Positions 36,243-45,397 of a stretch of 64,000 bases of DNA are shown here, in pieces; within the stretch, counting starts at the first letter, position 1, and each line of letters begins with the position of its first letter. A program made the position numbers and the translations under genes. This DNA comes from an uncultured Sulfitobacter sp. (lineage in GTDB: Bacteria; Pseudomonadota; Alphaproteobacteria; Rhodobacterales; Rhodobacteraceae), in the NCBI RefSeq assembly GCF_947500075.1, contig NZ_CANMQS010000006.1:1-64000 (forward strand), in the 5' to 3' direction. Below the pieces are notes generated by a model, which worked only from the letters and a program-made list of their open reading frames with translations, did not search any database and was not told where the DNA came from.

Positions 36243-36309
36243 GAGTTTTCCCTCGGTTTGAAATCATATGCCCAGACCGGGGAATCCGGAAAGGGTATGC
36301 AGGGTGTTT

Positions 36310-36373
36310 GCATCCAATGGCCTGTCCTTTGCAAGAAGCCTGAAACCACGGCCTGCATTGCCGCATCCAATGG
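36310..36373. repeat. Pair of 11-bp direct repeats upstream of the porin gene
   Basis: GCATCCAATGG occurs at 36310-36320 and again at 36363-36373, 68 and 121 bp upstream of the porin start codon. They might be regulator-binding half sites for the porin promoter. No known consensus is recognised. Confidence 0.3.
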
Positions 36374-36530
36374 TGCACCTTTGCCACAGTTTTCCCACCT
36401 TACCCCGGCTGACTGGCCTAAATCCCCTATTCTAAAGGTCGATAGCCCGCACAACAGTACCGCACATATGCCTTGCCCCGCCCCCACGGCTTGGGTAGAC
36501 CAAAGTGCAAACAGGCAAAGGATGGCTGGA

Positions 36531-37025
36531 ATGACTCCTCGGACAGCTGGTAGAATCGCTCTTATTTTGGTGGCCATTGCATCTTTGGCGGCATGTGGCA
36601 CTCGGTTTGGCTCGCCAGCGACAGAGCGGCCAGAGTATTACAACAATCAAAACATCCCCAGTAGCGTAGAATCCAACCCGAATAATACAGTCTGGTCAAT
36701 CTTCCGGGCGCGTCAGGTGGACAATACGGTATCCGTCAACAAATACCTCTGGTCCGCTTCACTGGAAGTGCTGAACTTCCTGCCTGTGCAGTCCGTTGAC
36801 CCCTATACCGGCGTCATCGTCACCGGCTATGGCACGCCACCGGGTGGCGGCAGATCCTACCGCGCGACGGTACTGATTGACGATCCGGCGCTTGACGCCC
36901 GCTCTCTCAATGTTGCGCTGCAAACCAGCGGCGGTCGCCCGGTCAGCGCGGCAACGGCCCGCGCGGTTGAGGACGCGATCCTATCGCGCGCCCGTGAAAT
37001 GCGCATCGCCGACAACCGTTTCTAA
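36531..37025 (+). CDS. DUF3576 family lipoprotein
   Basis: A 164-residue exported lipoprotein: signal sequence with lipobox SLAAC near residue 22, then the DUF3576 domain (PNNTVWSIFRAR, VNKYLWSASLEVLNFLPVQSVDPYTGVIVTGY). Function is unknown, but the gene is regularly found just upstream of leuS in alphaproteobacteria, as here. The ATG at 36531 has AAAGGA 8 bp upstream, and ATG 36522 is an alternative. A terminator separates it from leuS, so it is likely its own transcription unit. Confidence 0.87.
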   Translation: MTPRTAGRIALILVAIASLAACGTRFGSPATERPEYYNNQNIPSSVESNPNNTVWSIFRARQVDNTVSVNKYLWSASLEVLNFLPVQSVDPYTGVIVTGYGTPPGGGRSYRATVLIDDPALDARSLNVALQTSGGRPVSAATARAVEDAILSRAREMRIADNRF

Positions 37026-37051
37026 GCCCCAGCGCTTAACGCCAATCTTGT

Positions 37052-37088
37052 CGCCGGGCCCTGTAGCAACCAGCAGCCCGGCGTTTTT
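37052..37088 (+). terminator. Intrinsic terminator of the DUF3576 gene
   Basis: A perfect 8-bp GC stem (CGCCGGGC at 37052-37059, GCCCGGCG at 37076-37083) with a 16-nt loop is followed by five T residues. It lies 26 bp after the stop and 20 bp before the leuS start. Confidence 0.8.
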
Positions 37089-37108
37089 ATGTTCTACGAA
37101 AGCATCCG

Positions 37109-39700
37109 ATGACCCGCTACACCCCGTCCGAAATTGAAGCCCGCTGGCAAGCTGCCTGGGAAGAGAGTGCCGTTTTCAAGGCCGTCCGCTCTGCCGACAA
37201 GCCAAAGTACTATGTGCTTGAGATGTTCCCCTACCCCTCGGGCCGCATCCACATGGGGCACGTGCGCAACTACACCATGGGCGACGTGATCGCGCGCTAC
37301 AAGCTGGCTACGGGGCATAACGTGCTGCACCCGATGGGGTGGGACGCCTTTGGGATGCCTGCCGAAAACGCCGCCATGGCGATTGGCGGCCATCCAAAGG
37401 ACTGGACCTATGGCAACATCAAGGACATGCGCGACCAGATGAAACCGCTGGGCCTGTCGATTGACTGGTCCCGCGAATTCGCAACCTGTGATCCGGAATA
37501 TTACGGCCAGCAACAGGCGCTTTTCCTTGATTTCCTTGCCGAAGGCCTTGTGTACCGCAAGAACGCCATCGTGAACTGGGATCCGGTCGATATGACCGTG
37601 CTGGCCAATGAACAGGTCGAAGCCGGCCGCGGCTGGCGCTCTGGCGCATTGGTGGAACGGCGGGAACTCACCCAGTGGTTCTTCAAGATTTCCGACCATT
37701 CAGAGGAATTGCTGAGCGCGCTTGAAACCCTTGATAATTGGCCTGCCAAGGTCAAACTCATGCAAGCCAACTGGATCGGCAAATCGCGTGGCTTGCAGTT
37801 TGCCTTCTCCACCGTGAACGCACCTGAAGGGCATGACCGGATTGAGGTCTATACCACACGGCCCGACACGCTGTTGGGCGCGTCATTCGTGGGCGTCTCC
37901 CCCGATCACCCGCTCGCCAAAGAGCTTGAGAGAGGCAACCCGGATGTCGCCGCTTTCTGTGCGGAATGCCGCAAGGGTGGCACAACGGAAGAAGCGATTG
38001 AAACGGCAGAGAAGCTGGGCTTTGACACGGGCATCACCGTGCGCCACCCCTTTGATACGGCGCATGAATTGCCGGTCTATATCGCCAACTTCATCCTGAT
38101 GGACTACGGCACGGGTGCCATCTTCGGCTGCCCCGCCCATGATGAGCGGGATTTCGAATTCGCCACAAAGTACGGCTTGCCGATCATCTCCACCTATTTG
38201 CCGTCCGAGGACAGCGCGGACGTGCTGGAAGAGGCATATGTGCCCGCCAAGACGGACAAGGTTTTCTACAACCGCGGCTTCGCGGGAGAGCAATGGCAGA
38301 CCGGCAGTGAGGCCATTGATACCGCCATTGCCTTTTGCGAATCCAACGGCGTGGGGCAAGGCGTCACCAAATTCCGCCTGCGCGACTGGGGGTTGAGCCG
38401 CCAGCGCTATTGGGGCTGCCCCATCCCGGTGGTGCATTGCGACACCTGCGGCGTGGTGCCCGAAAAGAAAGAGAACCTGCCGATCGAGCTGCCCTATGAC
38501 GTGAGCTTTGACACGCCGGGCAACCCGCTTGACCGTCATCCGACATGGCGCGACTGCGCCTGCCCGTCCTGTGGCGCCCCTGCCAGACGTGAAACGGACA
38601 CGATGGACACCTTTGTGGACAGCTCGTGGTACTTCGCACGGTTCACGGCACCCGACGCAGACACCCCGACTGTGATGGAGGACGCCTCCTACTGGATGAA
38701 TGTGGACCAGTATATCGGCGGGATCGAGCATGCGATCTTGCACCTGCTCTATTCGCGCTTCTTCGCCCGTGCGATGCAGATCACCGGGCATCTGCCGGAA
38801 AGCGCGGTCGAACCCTTCGATGCGCTCTTTACCCAAGGCATGGTGACCCATGAGATTTACCAAACCCATGGCCGTACCCGCGCCGGTGACCGGCGCGGCG
38901 AAGGTGTGCCTTTCACCCGCTATCACTTCCCCGAAGAAGTGACCCAGCGCGATGGCAAGATGGTGCTCATCACCGACGGCACGGAGGTGGAGATTGTGCC
39001 GTCCGCCAAGATGTCGAAATCCAAAAAGAACGTTGTGGACCCGCTGAACATCATCTCTGCCTACGGCGCCGACACCGCCCGCTGGTTCGTGTTGAGCGAT
39101 TCGCCTCCCGAACGGGACGTGGAGTGGACGGCCAGCGGTGCCGAAGCTGCGCACAAGCACCTCAGCCGCGTCTGGAACCTCTGCGACCGCATCAGCGCGA
39201 TGGACAAGGACGCCAAGGGTGAAGGCGACGACGACCTGTTGCGCGCCATGCACAAGACCAGCCATGATGTGACCATGGGGGTGGAGAGCTTTGGCTTTAA
39301 TGCTGCCATCGCAAAGCTTTATGCTTTCACTGCGACCTTGCAAAAGTCCAAGGCCAGCCACGCGGCACAACGTGAAGCCGTGATGACGCTGGCGCAGCTG
39401 ATGTCACCGATGACCCCGCATTTGTCCGAAGACATCTGGGCCCATCAGGGTGGCGAAGGGCTGATCGTGACGGCCCCCTGGCCGCAGGCGGATGAGGCGA
39501 TGCTGGTGGATGACACGGTCACCCTGCCCATTCAGGTCAACGGCAAACGCCGCGCGGAAATACAGGTTCCTGCCGACATGCCGAAAGAAGAGGTTGAAAA
39601 GATCGCGCTGGCCCACGAAGCTGTCGTTCGAACCCTTGATGGAGCGGCACCCAAGAAAGTCATCGTGGTGCCCGGACGGATTGTGAATGTCGTTGCCTAA
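37109..39700 (+). CDS. leuS: Leucyl-tRNA synthetase
   Basis: An 863-residue class I synthetase charging tRNA-Leu. The HIGH-type motif is HMGH (residues 48-51) after PYPSGRI, and KMSKS is at about 634-638 with SKKNVVDP after it. The CP1 editing insertion lies between (about 225-420, with the [15 protein letters not shown] block). The C-terminal tRNA-binding region is complete. Length is normal. The stop lies inside the start of lptE (14-bp overlap), implying cotranslation. Confidence 0.97.
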   Translation: MTRYTPSEIEARWQAAWEESAVFKAVRSADKPKYYVLEMFPYPSGRIHMGHVRNYTMGDVIARYKLATGHNVLHPMGWDAFGMPAENAAMAIGGHPKDWTYGNIKDMRDQMKPLGLSIDWSREFATCDPEYYGQQQALFLDFLAEGLVYRKNAIVNWDPVDMTVLANEQVEAGRGWRSGALVERRELTQWFFKISDHSEELLSALETLDNWPAKVKLMQANWIGKSRGLQFAFSTVNAPEGHDRIEVYTTRPDTLLGASFVGVSPDHPLAKELERGNPDVAAFCAECRKGGTTEEAIETAEKLGFDTGITVRHPFDTAHELPVYIANFILMDYGTGAIFGCPAHDERDFEFATKYGLPIISTYLPSEDSADVLEEAYVPAKTDKVFYNRGFAGEQWQTGSEAIDTAIAFCESNGVGQGVTKFRLRDWGLSRQRYWGCPIPVVHCDTCGVVPEKKENLPIELPYDVSFDTPGNPLDRHPTWRDCACPSCGAPARRETDTMDTFVDSSWYFARFTAPDADTPTVMEDASYWMNVDQYIGGIEHAILHLLYSRFFARAMQITGHLPESAVEPFDALFTQGMVTHEIYQTHGRTRAGDRRGEGVPFTRYHFPEEVTQRDGKMVLITDGTEVEIVPSAKMSKSKKNVVDPLNIISAYGADTARWFVLSDSPPERDVEWTASGAEAAHKHLSRVWNLCDRISAMDKDAKGEGDDDLLRAMHKTSHDVTMGVESFGFNAAIAKLYAFTATLQKSKASHAAQREAVMTLAQLMSPMTPHLSEDIWAHQGGEGLIVTAPWPQADEAMLVDDTVTLPIQVNGKRRAEIQVPADMPKEEVEKIALAHEAVVRTLDGAAPKKVIVVPGRIVNVVA

Positions 39701-40169
39701 CTATCGCGCCCTGTTGTTCGTGCTGCCGCTGCTGGCGGCCTGCGGGTTCACGCCTGTTTACGGCCCCGGAGGCAGCGGCGGCGCGTTGCAAAATCGCGTG
39801 CTGGTCACCGCGCCCGAAGACCGCAACAGCTTCGTGCTGACCCGCGAAATTGAAACACGGTTGGGCCGGGCGAACAGCCCGGCATATGGGCTCGACGTCA
39901 CGATCACCACGACCGAGGAACGCATCGCCATTGACCGCGAAGGCAACACAACGCGCTTCAATCTGGTCGGCGTGGCGGATTACGCGCTGCGCGATACCGC
40001 CACGGGTCAGATCGTCACCTCCGGCACGGTGGAGAACTTCACCGGCTATTCTGCGACAGGCACCACAGTGGCCACACTGGCGGGCGAGCAGGACGCGCAG
40101 GAGCGTCTGATGACCATTCTGGCCGAACAGATCGTGACGCGGCTTTATGCTGCTGATCTGGGCCAATGA
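39687..40169 (+). CDS. lptE: LPS assembly lipoprotein LptE
   Basis: A 160-residue lipoprotein: signal peptide with lipobox LLAAC (Cys19) followed by GFTPVYG, the classic start of mature LptE. It plugs the LptD barrel to insert LPS into the outer membrane. Its order between leuS and holA is conserved in proteobacteria. The stop overlaps the holA start (ATGA). Confidence 0.92.
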   Translation: MSLPNYRALLFVLPLLAACGFTPVYGPGGSGGALQNRVLVTAPEDRNSFVLTREIETRLGRANSPAYGLDVTITTTEERIAIDREGNTTRFNLVGVADYALRDTATGQIVTSGTVENFTGYSATGTTVATLAGEQDAQERLMTILAEQIVTRLYAADLGQ

Positions 40170-41164
40170 AGCTCAGCCCGCGCGAGGCGACCGGGTATTT
40201 TGCCAAACCTGACCCTGCCAAAACGGGCTTGCTGATCTATGGCAGCGACGCAATGCGGGTCGCCCTGAAACGGCAGGAAGTGTTGAAAGCGCTCCTTGGT
40301 CCCGCAGCAGAAGAAGAAATGCGCCTGACCCGCATTCCTGCGGCGGATCTGCGTAAAGACCCCGCAATGCTGATGGATGCGATCAAAGCCGTCGGTTTCT
40401 TCCCCGGCCCGCGCGCGGCCTTTGTCGAAGACGCCAACGAAAATGTCGCCAAGCCCGTGCTGGACGCATTGGCAGACTGGCAACCGGGGGATGCGCAGAT
40501 CATCGTGACCGCTGGCGCGCTCAAGAAAACCTCGAAAATCCTCAAGGCATTTGAAGCGCATCAAAACACCTATGCCACGGCGATCTACGACGATCCCCCC
40601 GACCGGGCAGAGATTGAACGCATGTTGGCCGAGGCCAGGCTGCGCCCCGAAGGGGACGCGATGGCGGTGCTGACCGATCTGGCACAGGCGCTGGATCCGG
40701 GCGATTTTCGCCAGACACTGGAAAAGCTGTCCTTGTACAAAAGCGGCGATGACACGCCCCTGTCCGCCGATGACATTGCCAATTGCGCACCGACCTCCAC
40801 CGAAGCCGATGTAGACGACATCCTGCATGTGGTGGCTGAAGCCCGCGCCGCAGAGATCGGCCCGGTGATGCAAAAGCTGCAAGCCCAAGGGGTGAATGCG
40901 GTCACGCTGACGATTATGGCCACCCGGCATTTCATGACCCTCTACCGTGTTGCCGCCAACCCCGGCGCGCCAATGTGGGGTGTGCGCGACCGCGCGCGCG
41001 CCACGCGGCAGGCCCAAAGCTGGGGCGCGGCCAAGCTGGAAACCGCCCTGGGCGTGTTGACCGAAACCGATCTGACCCTGCGATCCGCAGGGCAACATGC
41101 GCCTGCGCTGGCTTTGGTCGAACGCGCGTTCATCCGGCTGGCGATGCTGGGCGCGCAAAGATAA
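40166..41164 (+). CDS. holA: DNA polymerase III subunit delta
   Basis: A 332-residue clamp-loader delta subunit that opens the beta clamp. It has the delta fold: a degenerate AAA+ N-terminal half (LLIYGSDAMRVALKRQEVL, FFPGPRAAFVEDAN) and a helical collar domain. The start overlaps the lptE stop by 4 bp. Length and context match holA in related genomes. Confidence 0.93.
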   Translation: MKLSPREATGYFAKPDPAKTGLLIYGSDAMRVALKRQEVLKALLGPAAEEEMRLTRIPAADLRKDPAMLMDAIKAVGFFPGPRAAFVEDANENVAKPVLDALADWQPGDAQIIVTAGALKKTSKILKAFEAHQNTYATAIYDDPPDRAEIERMLAEARLRPEGDAMAVLTDLAQALDPGDFRQTLEKLSLYKSGDDTPLSADDIANCAPTSTEADVDDILHVVAEARAAEIGPVMQKLQAQGVNAVTLTIMATRHFMTLYRVAANPGAPMWGVRDRARATRQAQSWGAAKLETALGVLTETDLTLRSAGQHAPALALVERAFIRLAMLGAQR

Positions 41165-41183
41165 GTTCAAGGAGTATGAACCC

Positions 41184-41771
41184 ATGTACACCGTTGTTGG
41201 TGCTGTAAAATCTCGTGCGTTCCGGGTCATGTGGATGTTGGAAGAACTGGGCGAGGCCTATGAGGTCAATCCCGCCGCTCCACGGTCAGACGAGGCTTTG
41301 AAGCATAACCCATCGGGCAAGATCCCCGCCCTTTTGGACGGCGATCACGTGCTGACCGATTCCGTGGCCATCATGACCTATCTGGGCGACAAGCACGGCG
41401 GCCTCACAGCGCCTGCGGGCACGCCCGAACGCGCAGCACAGGACGCCAAGACGCTGTGGCTGATTGATGAGTTTGACGCCATCCTTTGGGCCGCCGCCAA
41501 ACACAGCTTTGTCCTGCCCGAGGACCTGCGGGTCCCCGCGATCAAGGACAGCCTGAAAGCGGAGTTCCTGCGGTCCTCCGCAACGCTGTCAGAACAGCTT
41601 GAGGGTCCGTTCCTGTGTGGCGATCAGATGACCCATGCCGATATTCTGGCCGTGCACTGCATCAACTGGTCCGTGGGCGCGGGTTTCCCCAAAGTCGACA
41701 AGAAACTGTGGGACTGGGCATCCGGTTTGCGCAACCGGCCTGCCTTCAAAGCGGCGCAGGCGCGGGGTTGA
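41184..41771 (+). CDS. Glutathione S-transferase family protein
   Basis: A 195-residue GST-like protein: an N-terminal thioredoxin fold (SRAFRVMWMLEELGEAYEV; NPSGKIPALLDGDHVLTDSVAIMTYL with the Ser that contacts glutathione) and a helical C-terminal domain (about 80-195). No clear catalytic Cys is seen, and a Ser/Arg near residues 10-11 may activate glutathione. AAGGAG, 9 bp before the ATG at 41184, decides the start. Its 3' end overlaps the convergent TIGR03862 gene by 26 bp. Confidence 0.85.
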   Translation: MYTVVGAVKSRAFRVMWMLEELGEAYEVNPAAPRSDEALKHNPSGKIPALLDGDHVLTDSVAIMTYLGDKHGGLTAPAGTPERAAQDAKTLWLIDEFDAILWAAAKHSFVLPEDLRVPAIKDSLKAEFLRSSATLSEQLEGPFLCGDQMTHADILAVHCINWSVGAGFPKVDKKLWDWASGLRNRPAFKAAQARG

Positions 41772-42942
41772 GCACCCATTTGGCCGCATGCTGCCCCGCC
41801 CAGCGACCCGTCGCCAGACAGGCAGAGATCAGATAGCCGCCCGTGGGCGCTTCCCAATCCAGCATCTCCCCGGCGGCAAAAACGCCCGGCAGGGCGCGCA
41901 GCATCAACTCCGCATCCAGTGCCGCAAAGGGCACGCCGCCTGCGGTTGAAATCGCCTCGTCCATAGGGCGCAGACCTGCGTGTTTGATCGGCAGCGCCTT
42001 GATCAGCCGCGCCGTGGCCCGCAACCCATCCGGCAAGGGACGCGCCATTTCCTGCAACAGCGCAATCTGCTGAGGCGACAGTTTCAACGTCTTGCGCAGG
42101 TGGTTCGACAGGCTCGCCTTGCCGCGGGGTTTGCTGAGCTTTGAAGTGATCTCCGGCACGGTCAGATGGGGCAGCAGATCAACAACCAGCGGATGCCCCT
42201 CCCGCACACCGCGCGAAACGGAATAGATTCCGCCCCCTTCCAACCCGCCCGCTGACAATGTCGCCTCCCCCTTTGAGGCAAAAGGCCCTGCCGACCACGC
42301 AACGCCTTTCAATGGCGCACCCAGATGTTTGGCCATATGCGCAGACCAGGCCACCGCAATCCCTGCATTCGCCGCTGCAAAGGGTGCGGTTGGAATACCC
42401 TCGTCCGCCAGCGTCCTCGCCCAGGCACCCGTCGCGCCCAGCCGCGCCCAACTGGCCCCGCCCAGTGCGAGAACCGTCACATCCGGCGTCAAGGTCTGCA
42501 CCCCACCTGGCGTTTCAAACACCAAAGCGCCCGCATCCCAGCCCTGCCATGCCCAGCGCGTGTGCACCTGAACCCCGAGCGCAGCCAGACGCCCCATCCA
42601 CGCCCGCAACAAGGGGGAGGCTTTCATCGCCACCGGAAACACCCGCCCCGTGGAGCCGATAAACACCTCCTGCCCCAGTCCGCGCGCCCAGGCCTGCACC
42701 GCATCCGCATCAAAGGCCTCCAAAACCGGGGTCAGCGGCCCGCGCGCCTCGGCAAAGGCTTCCATGAAGACTGTGGCATTTTCCGCCTTGGTCAGGTTCA
42801 ACCCCGACTTGCCCGCCATCAGAAACTTGCGCCCAACGGAAGGTTTTGCTTCGCAGATGGTGACCTGCACACCGGCTTCCGCCAGGACCTCCGCTGCCAT
42901 CAACCCGGCAGGGCCAGCGCCAATGACAATAGCGCCGCTCAT
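41746..42942 (-). CDS. TIGR03862 family flavoprotein (HI0933-like)
   Basis: A 398-residue FAD/NAD(P)-dependent oxidoreductase of the HI0933/YhiN group. The N-terminal FAD motif is IVIGAGPAGLMAAEVL (residues 5-20), followed by RKFLMAGKSGLNLT. The C-terminal end holds PGVFAAGEMLDWEAPTGGYLISACLATGRWAG, the family signature that closes the FAD site. Its activity is unknown. The ATG at 42942 overlaps the mscS-type stop (ATGA). It ends 26 bp inside the convergent GST gene. Confidence 0.87.
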   Translation of the reverse strand: MSGAIVIGAGPAGLMAAEVLAEAGVQVTICEAKPSVGRKFLMAGKSGLNLTKAENATVFMEAFAEARGPLTPVLEAFDADAVQAWARGLGQEVFIGSTGRVFPVAMKASPLLRAWMGRLAALGVQVHTRWAWQGWDAGALVFETPGGVQTLTPDVTVLALGGASWARLGATGAWARTLADEGIPTAPFAAANAGIAVAWSAHMAKHLGAPLKGVAWSAGPFASKGEATLSAGGLEGGGIYSVSRGVREGHPLVVDLLPHLTVPEITSKLSKPRGKASLSNHLRKTLKLSPQQIALLQEMARPLPDGLRATARLIKALPIKHAGLRPMDEAISTAGGVPFAALDAELMLRALPGVFAAGEMLDWEAPTGGYLISACLATGRWAGQHAAKWVLNPAPAPL

Positions 42943-44270
42943 GCCTCTGCCTGTGGCAACCCGCCTTTGATCTCCACCACCCGCTGCGGGAAGGGGATCT
43001 CTATCCCGGCATCCTTCAGCGCGTTCCAGATCAGGAACAGCACATCGGAGGTGTATTTGTTCGGACCGTCGTCCAGCCCGTTGACCCAGAATTCCACCGC
43101 GAAATCCACGCCACTGTCGCCGAACCCGCGCAACTCGCAATCGGGGGGATAGGGTTCATCCAGAACCTCCGGGTGTTTCGCCACAGCCGCCTCTACGAGC
43201 GCGGGCACCAGATTGATGTCGGTGTCATAGCTGACGGAAAAAGGCGCCTCATACCGGTTGGCGGACCCGCTGTCGGAATAATTCGCCACCCGCGTGGTGA
43301 TGAAATCCTCATTCGGGACCACGATCCAGCGGCCGTCGAAGGTCTCCAGAATGGTGGCGCGCGCCATCATCTTGACGATGGTGCCTGCCTCCCCGCCGTC
43401 CAGTTCGACATAATCGCCGACGGTCGCCTGCCCCTCAACCAGCAGGATCACACCGGAAATGAAGTTCGACGCGATCTTTTGCAGGCCAAACCCCAGACCC
43501 ACACCAATTGCACCACCAAGCACCGCAAGGGCACTCAGGTTGATGCCCATGATGTTCATCAACAGAATGAAGGCGAGGCCGAAAATCAGGAACTCCACCA
43601 CTTTGATCAGCAACTGCCGGATGGAGGGGCGCATTTCCTCGTTGCGCGAAATAATCTGCGTGGATTGCTGGTTGGACCATTGCCCGAGCCAGAACAGAAT
43701 GGCCCCGGCAATCACCCCGCGCACGATGGAGATGAGCGAGAACTGGATATTCCCCACACCCACAACCGTTTCCGTCAGCGCCAGCGTCACCATGTCCAGC
43801 AGGCCAAAGGTGTAGAGCGCCATGATCGGCAGCAGAATGTAGCGACCCAACAGCTTCAAAAACGGCTCAGTGATGATGTCACGCACCAGCGCGCGGGCAG
43901 CAAGGAACAGGAACAGGCGTTTGCCAAAGGCGATCACCGCACCGCTGTCGAAAAGCGACCGCACGATGCTCTCACCCACCCCCGTCAGCGCATAGGCCAG
44001 CAACGGCGTAATGAGCGGTAGAAATTGCAGCACGAAATTGCGCGGCTTGGTCAGGATGTTCTGCGTCTCACCGGGGTCAATCACCCGCGCCAACGCAGGC
44101 CGCAACCGCCGGGAGACCAGCAGCGCCAGCACATAGGCCACCACGAGAAGCGCAAACTGTGACCAGGCCGCCGGGCTCAGCAGCCAGCTGAGCGCCAGTT
44201 CATAGGCCTGCAACGCATAGCCCGCCGCTTGCTGAACGATTTCCGGCTGTTGGGAGAGATCAAACTCCAT
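42939..44270 (-). CDS. Mechanosensitive ion channel (MscS family)
   Basis: A 443-residue MscS-family channel with about four to five membrane helices (residues 20-270). The pore-lining helix and beta domain are marked by LSALAVLGGAIGVGLGFGLQKIASNFISGVILL (about 246-278). The cytoplasmic C-terminal domain continues to ELRGFGDSGVDFAVEFWV. It releases solutes upon hypo-osmotic shock. The extra N-terminal helices make it larger than E. coli MscS. It is cotranscribed with the TIGR03862 gene and divergent from the HNH gene. Confidence 0.92.
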   Translation of the reverse strand: MEFDLSQQPEIVQQAAGYALQAYELALSWLLSPAAWSQFALLVVAYVLALLVSRRLRPALARVIDPGETQNILTKPRNFVLQFLPLITPLLAYALTGVGESIVRSLFDSGAVIAFGKRLFLFLAARALVRDIITEPFLKLLGRYILLPIMALYTFGLLDMVTLALTETVVGVGNIQFSLISIVRGVIAGAILFWLGQWSNQQSTQIISRNEEMRPSIRQLLIKVVEFLIFGLAFILLMNIMGINLSALAVLGGAIGVGLGFGLQKIASNFISGVILLVEGQATVGDYVELDGGEAGTIVKMMARATILETFDGRWIVVPNEDFITTRVANYSDSGSANRYEAPFSVSYDTDINLVPALVEAAVAKHPEVLDEPYPPDCELRGFGDSGVDFAVEFWVNGLDDGPNKYTSDVLFLIWNALKDAGIEIPFPQRVVEIKGGLPQAEA

Positions 44271-44346
44271 GGATCAGACCTTGTCTTGTTGGCAGGGCGC
44301 GCCATCCTCTTGCCTGCCCCGCCCGCCCGGATCAAGGTCTTTGCCC

Positions 44347-44640
44347 ATGTCAGACCCGATTTGTCCCCTCTGCCTGCGCCCGATCCCTGTGGGTGTGCCG
44401 CAAAGCCTGCATCATCTGACCCCGAAGCTGAAAGGCGGCAAGGGCGGCCCCGTGGTGTTGATGCACCACATCTGCCACCGCGAAATCCATGCGTCGCTGA
44501 CCGAAGCGGAACTGGCACGGGACTACAGCACGCCCGAAGCCCTGCGCAGCCACCCAAGGCTGGCCAGATTCGCGGCCTGGGTGGCCAAACGTCCACCGTC
44601 CTTCCGCAGCAAGGTCCCCGGCAAGCGGAGAGGCCGCTGA
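44347..44640 (+). CDS. Small HNH-type endonuclease-like protein
   Basis: A 97-residue protein with a zinc-finger-like CPLC pair (residues 6-9), then LHHLTPKLKGG (residues 21-31) and MHHICHREIHASL (about 39-51), the layout of a minimal HNH nuclease with Cys/His metal ligands. Such small HNH proteins are common and mostly uncharacterised. No methylase or restriction partner is nearby. The ATG at 44347 was chosen over an upstream-open frame. The C-terminal tail is basic. Confidence 0.78.
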   Translation: MSDPICPLCLRPIPVGVPQSLHHLTPKLKGGKGGPVVLMHHICHREIHASLTEAELARDYSTPEALRSHPRLARFAAWVAKRPPSFRSKVPGKRRGR

Positions 44641-44656
44641 ACAGGACAAGGTTGGT

Positions 44657-44759
44657 CTTCCAAATGGTTTTAAAAACCCCCTCGGAGAGCTAAAATCTCT
44701 TCTGGTGCACCAAAAGAGATTTCAGGCCTCTGGCAGGGTTTTTAGAACCATTTGGAAGG
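44657..44759. repeat. Family B repeat in head-to-head inverted pair (about 100-nt fold-back)
   Basis: Two family B arms face each other between the convergent HNH and enoyl-CoA hydratase genes. The left arm (44657-44706) begins CTTCCAAATGGTTTTAAAAA. The right arm read on the minus strand (44759-44710) begins CTTCCAAATGGTTCTAAAAA. The arms meet at the palindrome TGGTGCACCA (44703-44712), leaving almost no loop. Either strand's transcript would fold into a very long hairpin. A bidirectional terminator or a mobile palindromic element are the main readings. Confidence 0.75.
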
Positions 44760-44785
44760 GGAGGCTTTGCAGGACCCCGTTCGCG

Positions 44786-45397
44786 TTAGCTCTGGCAAAG
44801 GCGTTTGATGCCCGCGGCAATTTCAGGTTTCGCGGCGAGGGTATCAGCCGCCAGTTCATGTGCATGCTGCAACAGGGCATCGGTTTCAACGATCCGGTCG
44901 ATGAGACCGAAAGACAGCGCTTCATCCGCGGTGATCTTTTGGCCGCCCATCAGGATCAGCTTGGCGCGCGCAGGGCCGATCAGGGCAGCCATGCGGCCCG
45001 GATCGGAAGGTTGCGGGAGGAAACCGAGTTTCATCACCGGATAGAAAAATTTCGCGCCCGGTACAGAGATGCGGATGTCGCAGGCCAGCGCCATGCCCAT
45101 CGCGCCGCCTGCCAGCGTGCCGTTCAAAGCCGCGATGCTGAGACCCGGCAGGGCGGCGACGGCAGTGGACAACCGCTCCCACACATCCGATGTCGCCAGA
45201 CCGGCGCGGGCTTCTTCGAGGTCCGCGCCCGCGCTGAAAACCTTTCCGGTGCCTGTGAGCACCACCACACGCGCGCCCTGCGCGTCTTCCATGATCTCCG
45301 CCAATTCGGTCAGCATGCCGTGGGTCAGCGAATTCGCTTTGTCGGGGCGGTTGATGGTGACGGTCCACAGATCGCCGTCGCGGGTGCAGTCGATCAT
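44786..45397 (-). CDS. Enoyl-CoA hydratase/isomerase family protein, atypical active site
   Basis: A 203-residue crotonase-fold protein. The oxyanion-hole regions are kept (FSAGADL at 54-60; GTLAGGAMGMALACDIRI at 93-110). The two catalytic glutamates of true hydratases are not: the position of the first reads FYPVMKLG (Val121), and the second region reads PQPSDPG. It is also about 50 residues shorter than usual, lacking the C-terminal trimerisation helices. It may be an isomerase, hydrolase or non-catalytic member. The start overlaps the SDR stop (ATGA). Confidence 0.83.
   Translation of the reverse strand: MIDCTRDGDLWTVTINRPDKANSLTHGMLTELAEIMEDAQGARVVVLTGTGKVFSAGADLEEARAGLATSDVWERLSTAVAALPGLSIAALNGTLAGGAMGMALACDIRISVPGAKFFYPVMKLGFLPQPSDPGRMAALIGPARAKLILMGGQKITADEALSFGLIDRIVETDALLQHAHELAADTLAAKPEIAAGIKRLCQS

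Noticed and set aside
35121-37025. A 634-residue plus-strand frame, very Cys-rich, running through the porin region
   Set aside because: It is antisense to the porin over most of its length, its composition comes from the porin's codons, and only the last 165 codons are a real gene (DUF3576).
37883-39370. A 495-residue minus-strand frame
   Set aside because: Antisense shadow of leuS, which is unmistakable on the plus strand.
40145-41230. A 361-residue minus-strand frame
   Set aside because: Antisense to holA, a conserved gene in conserved context.
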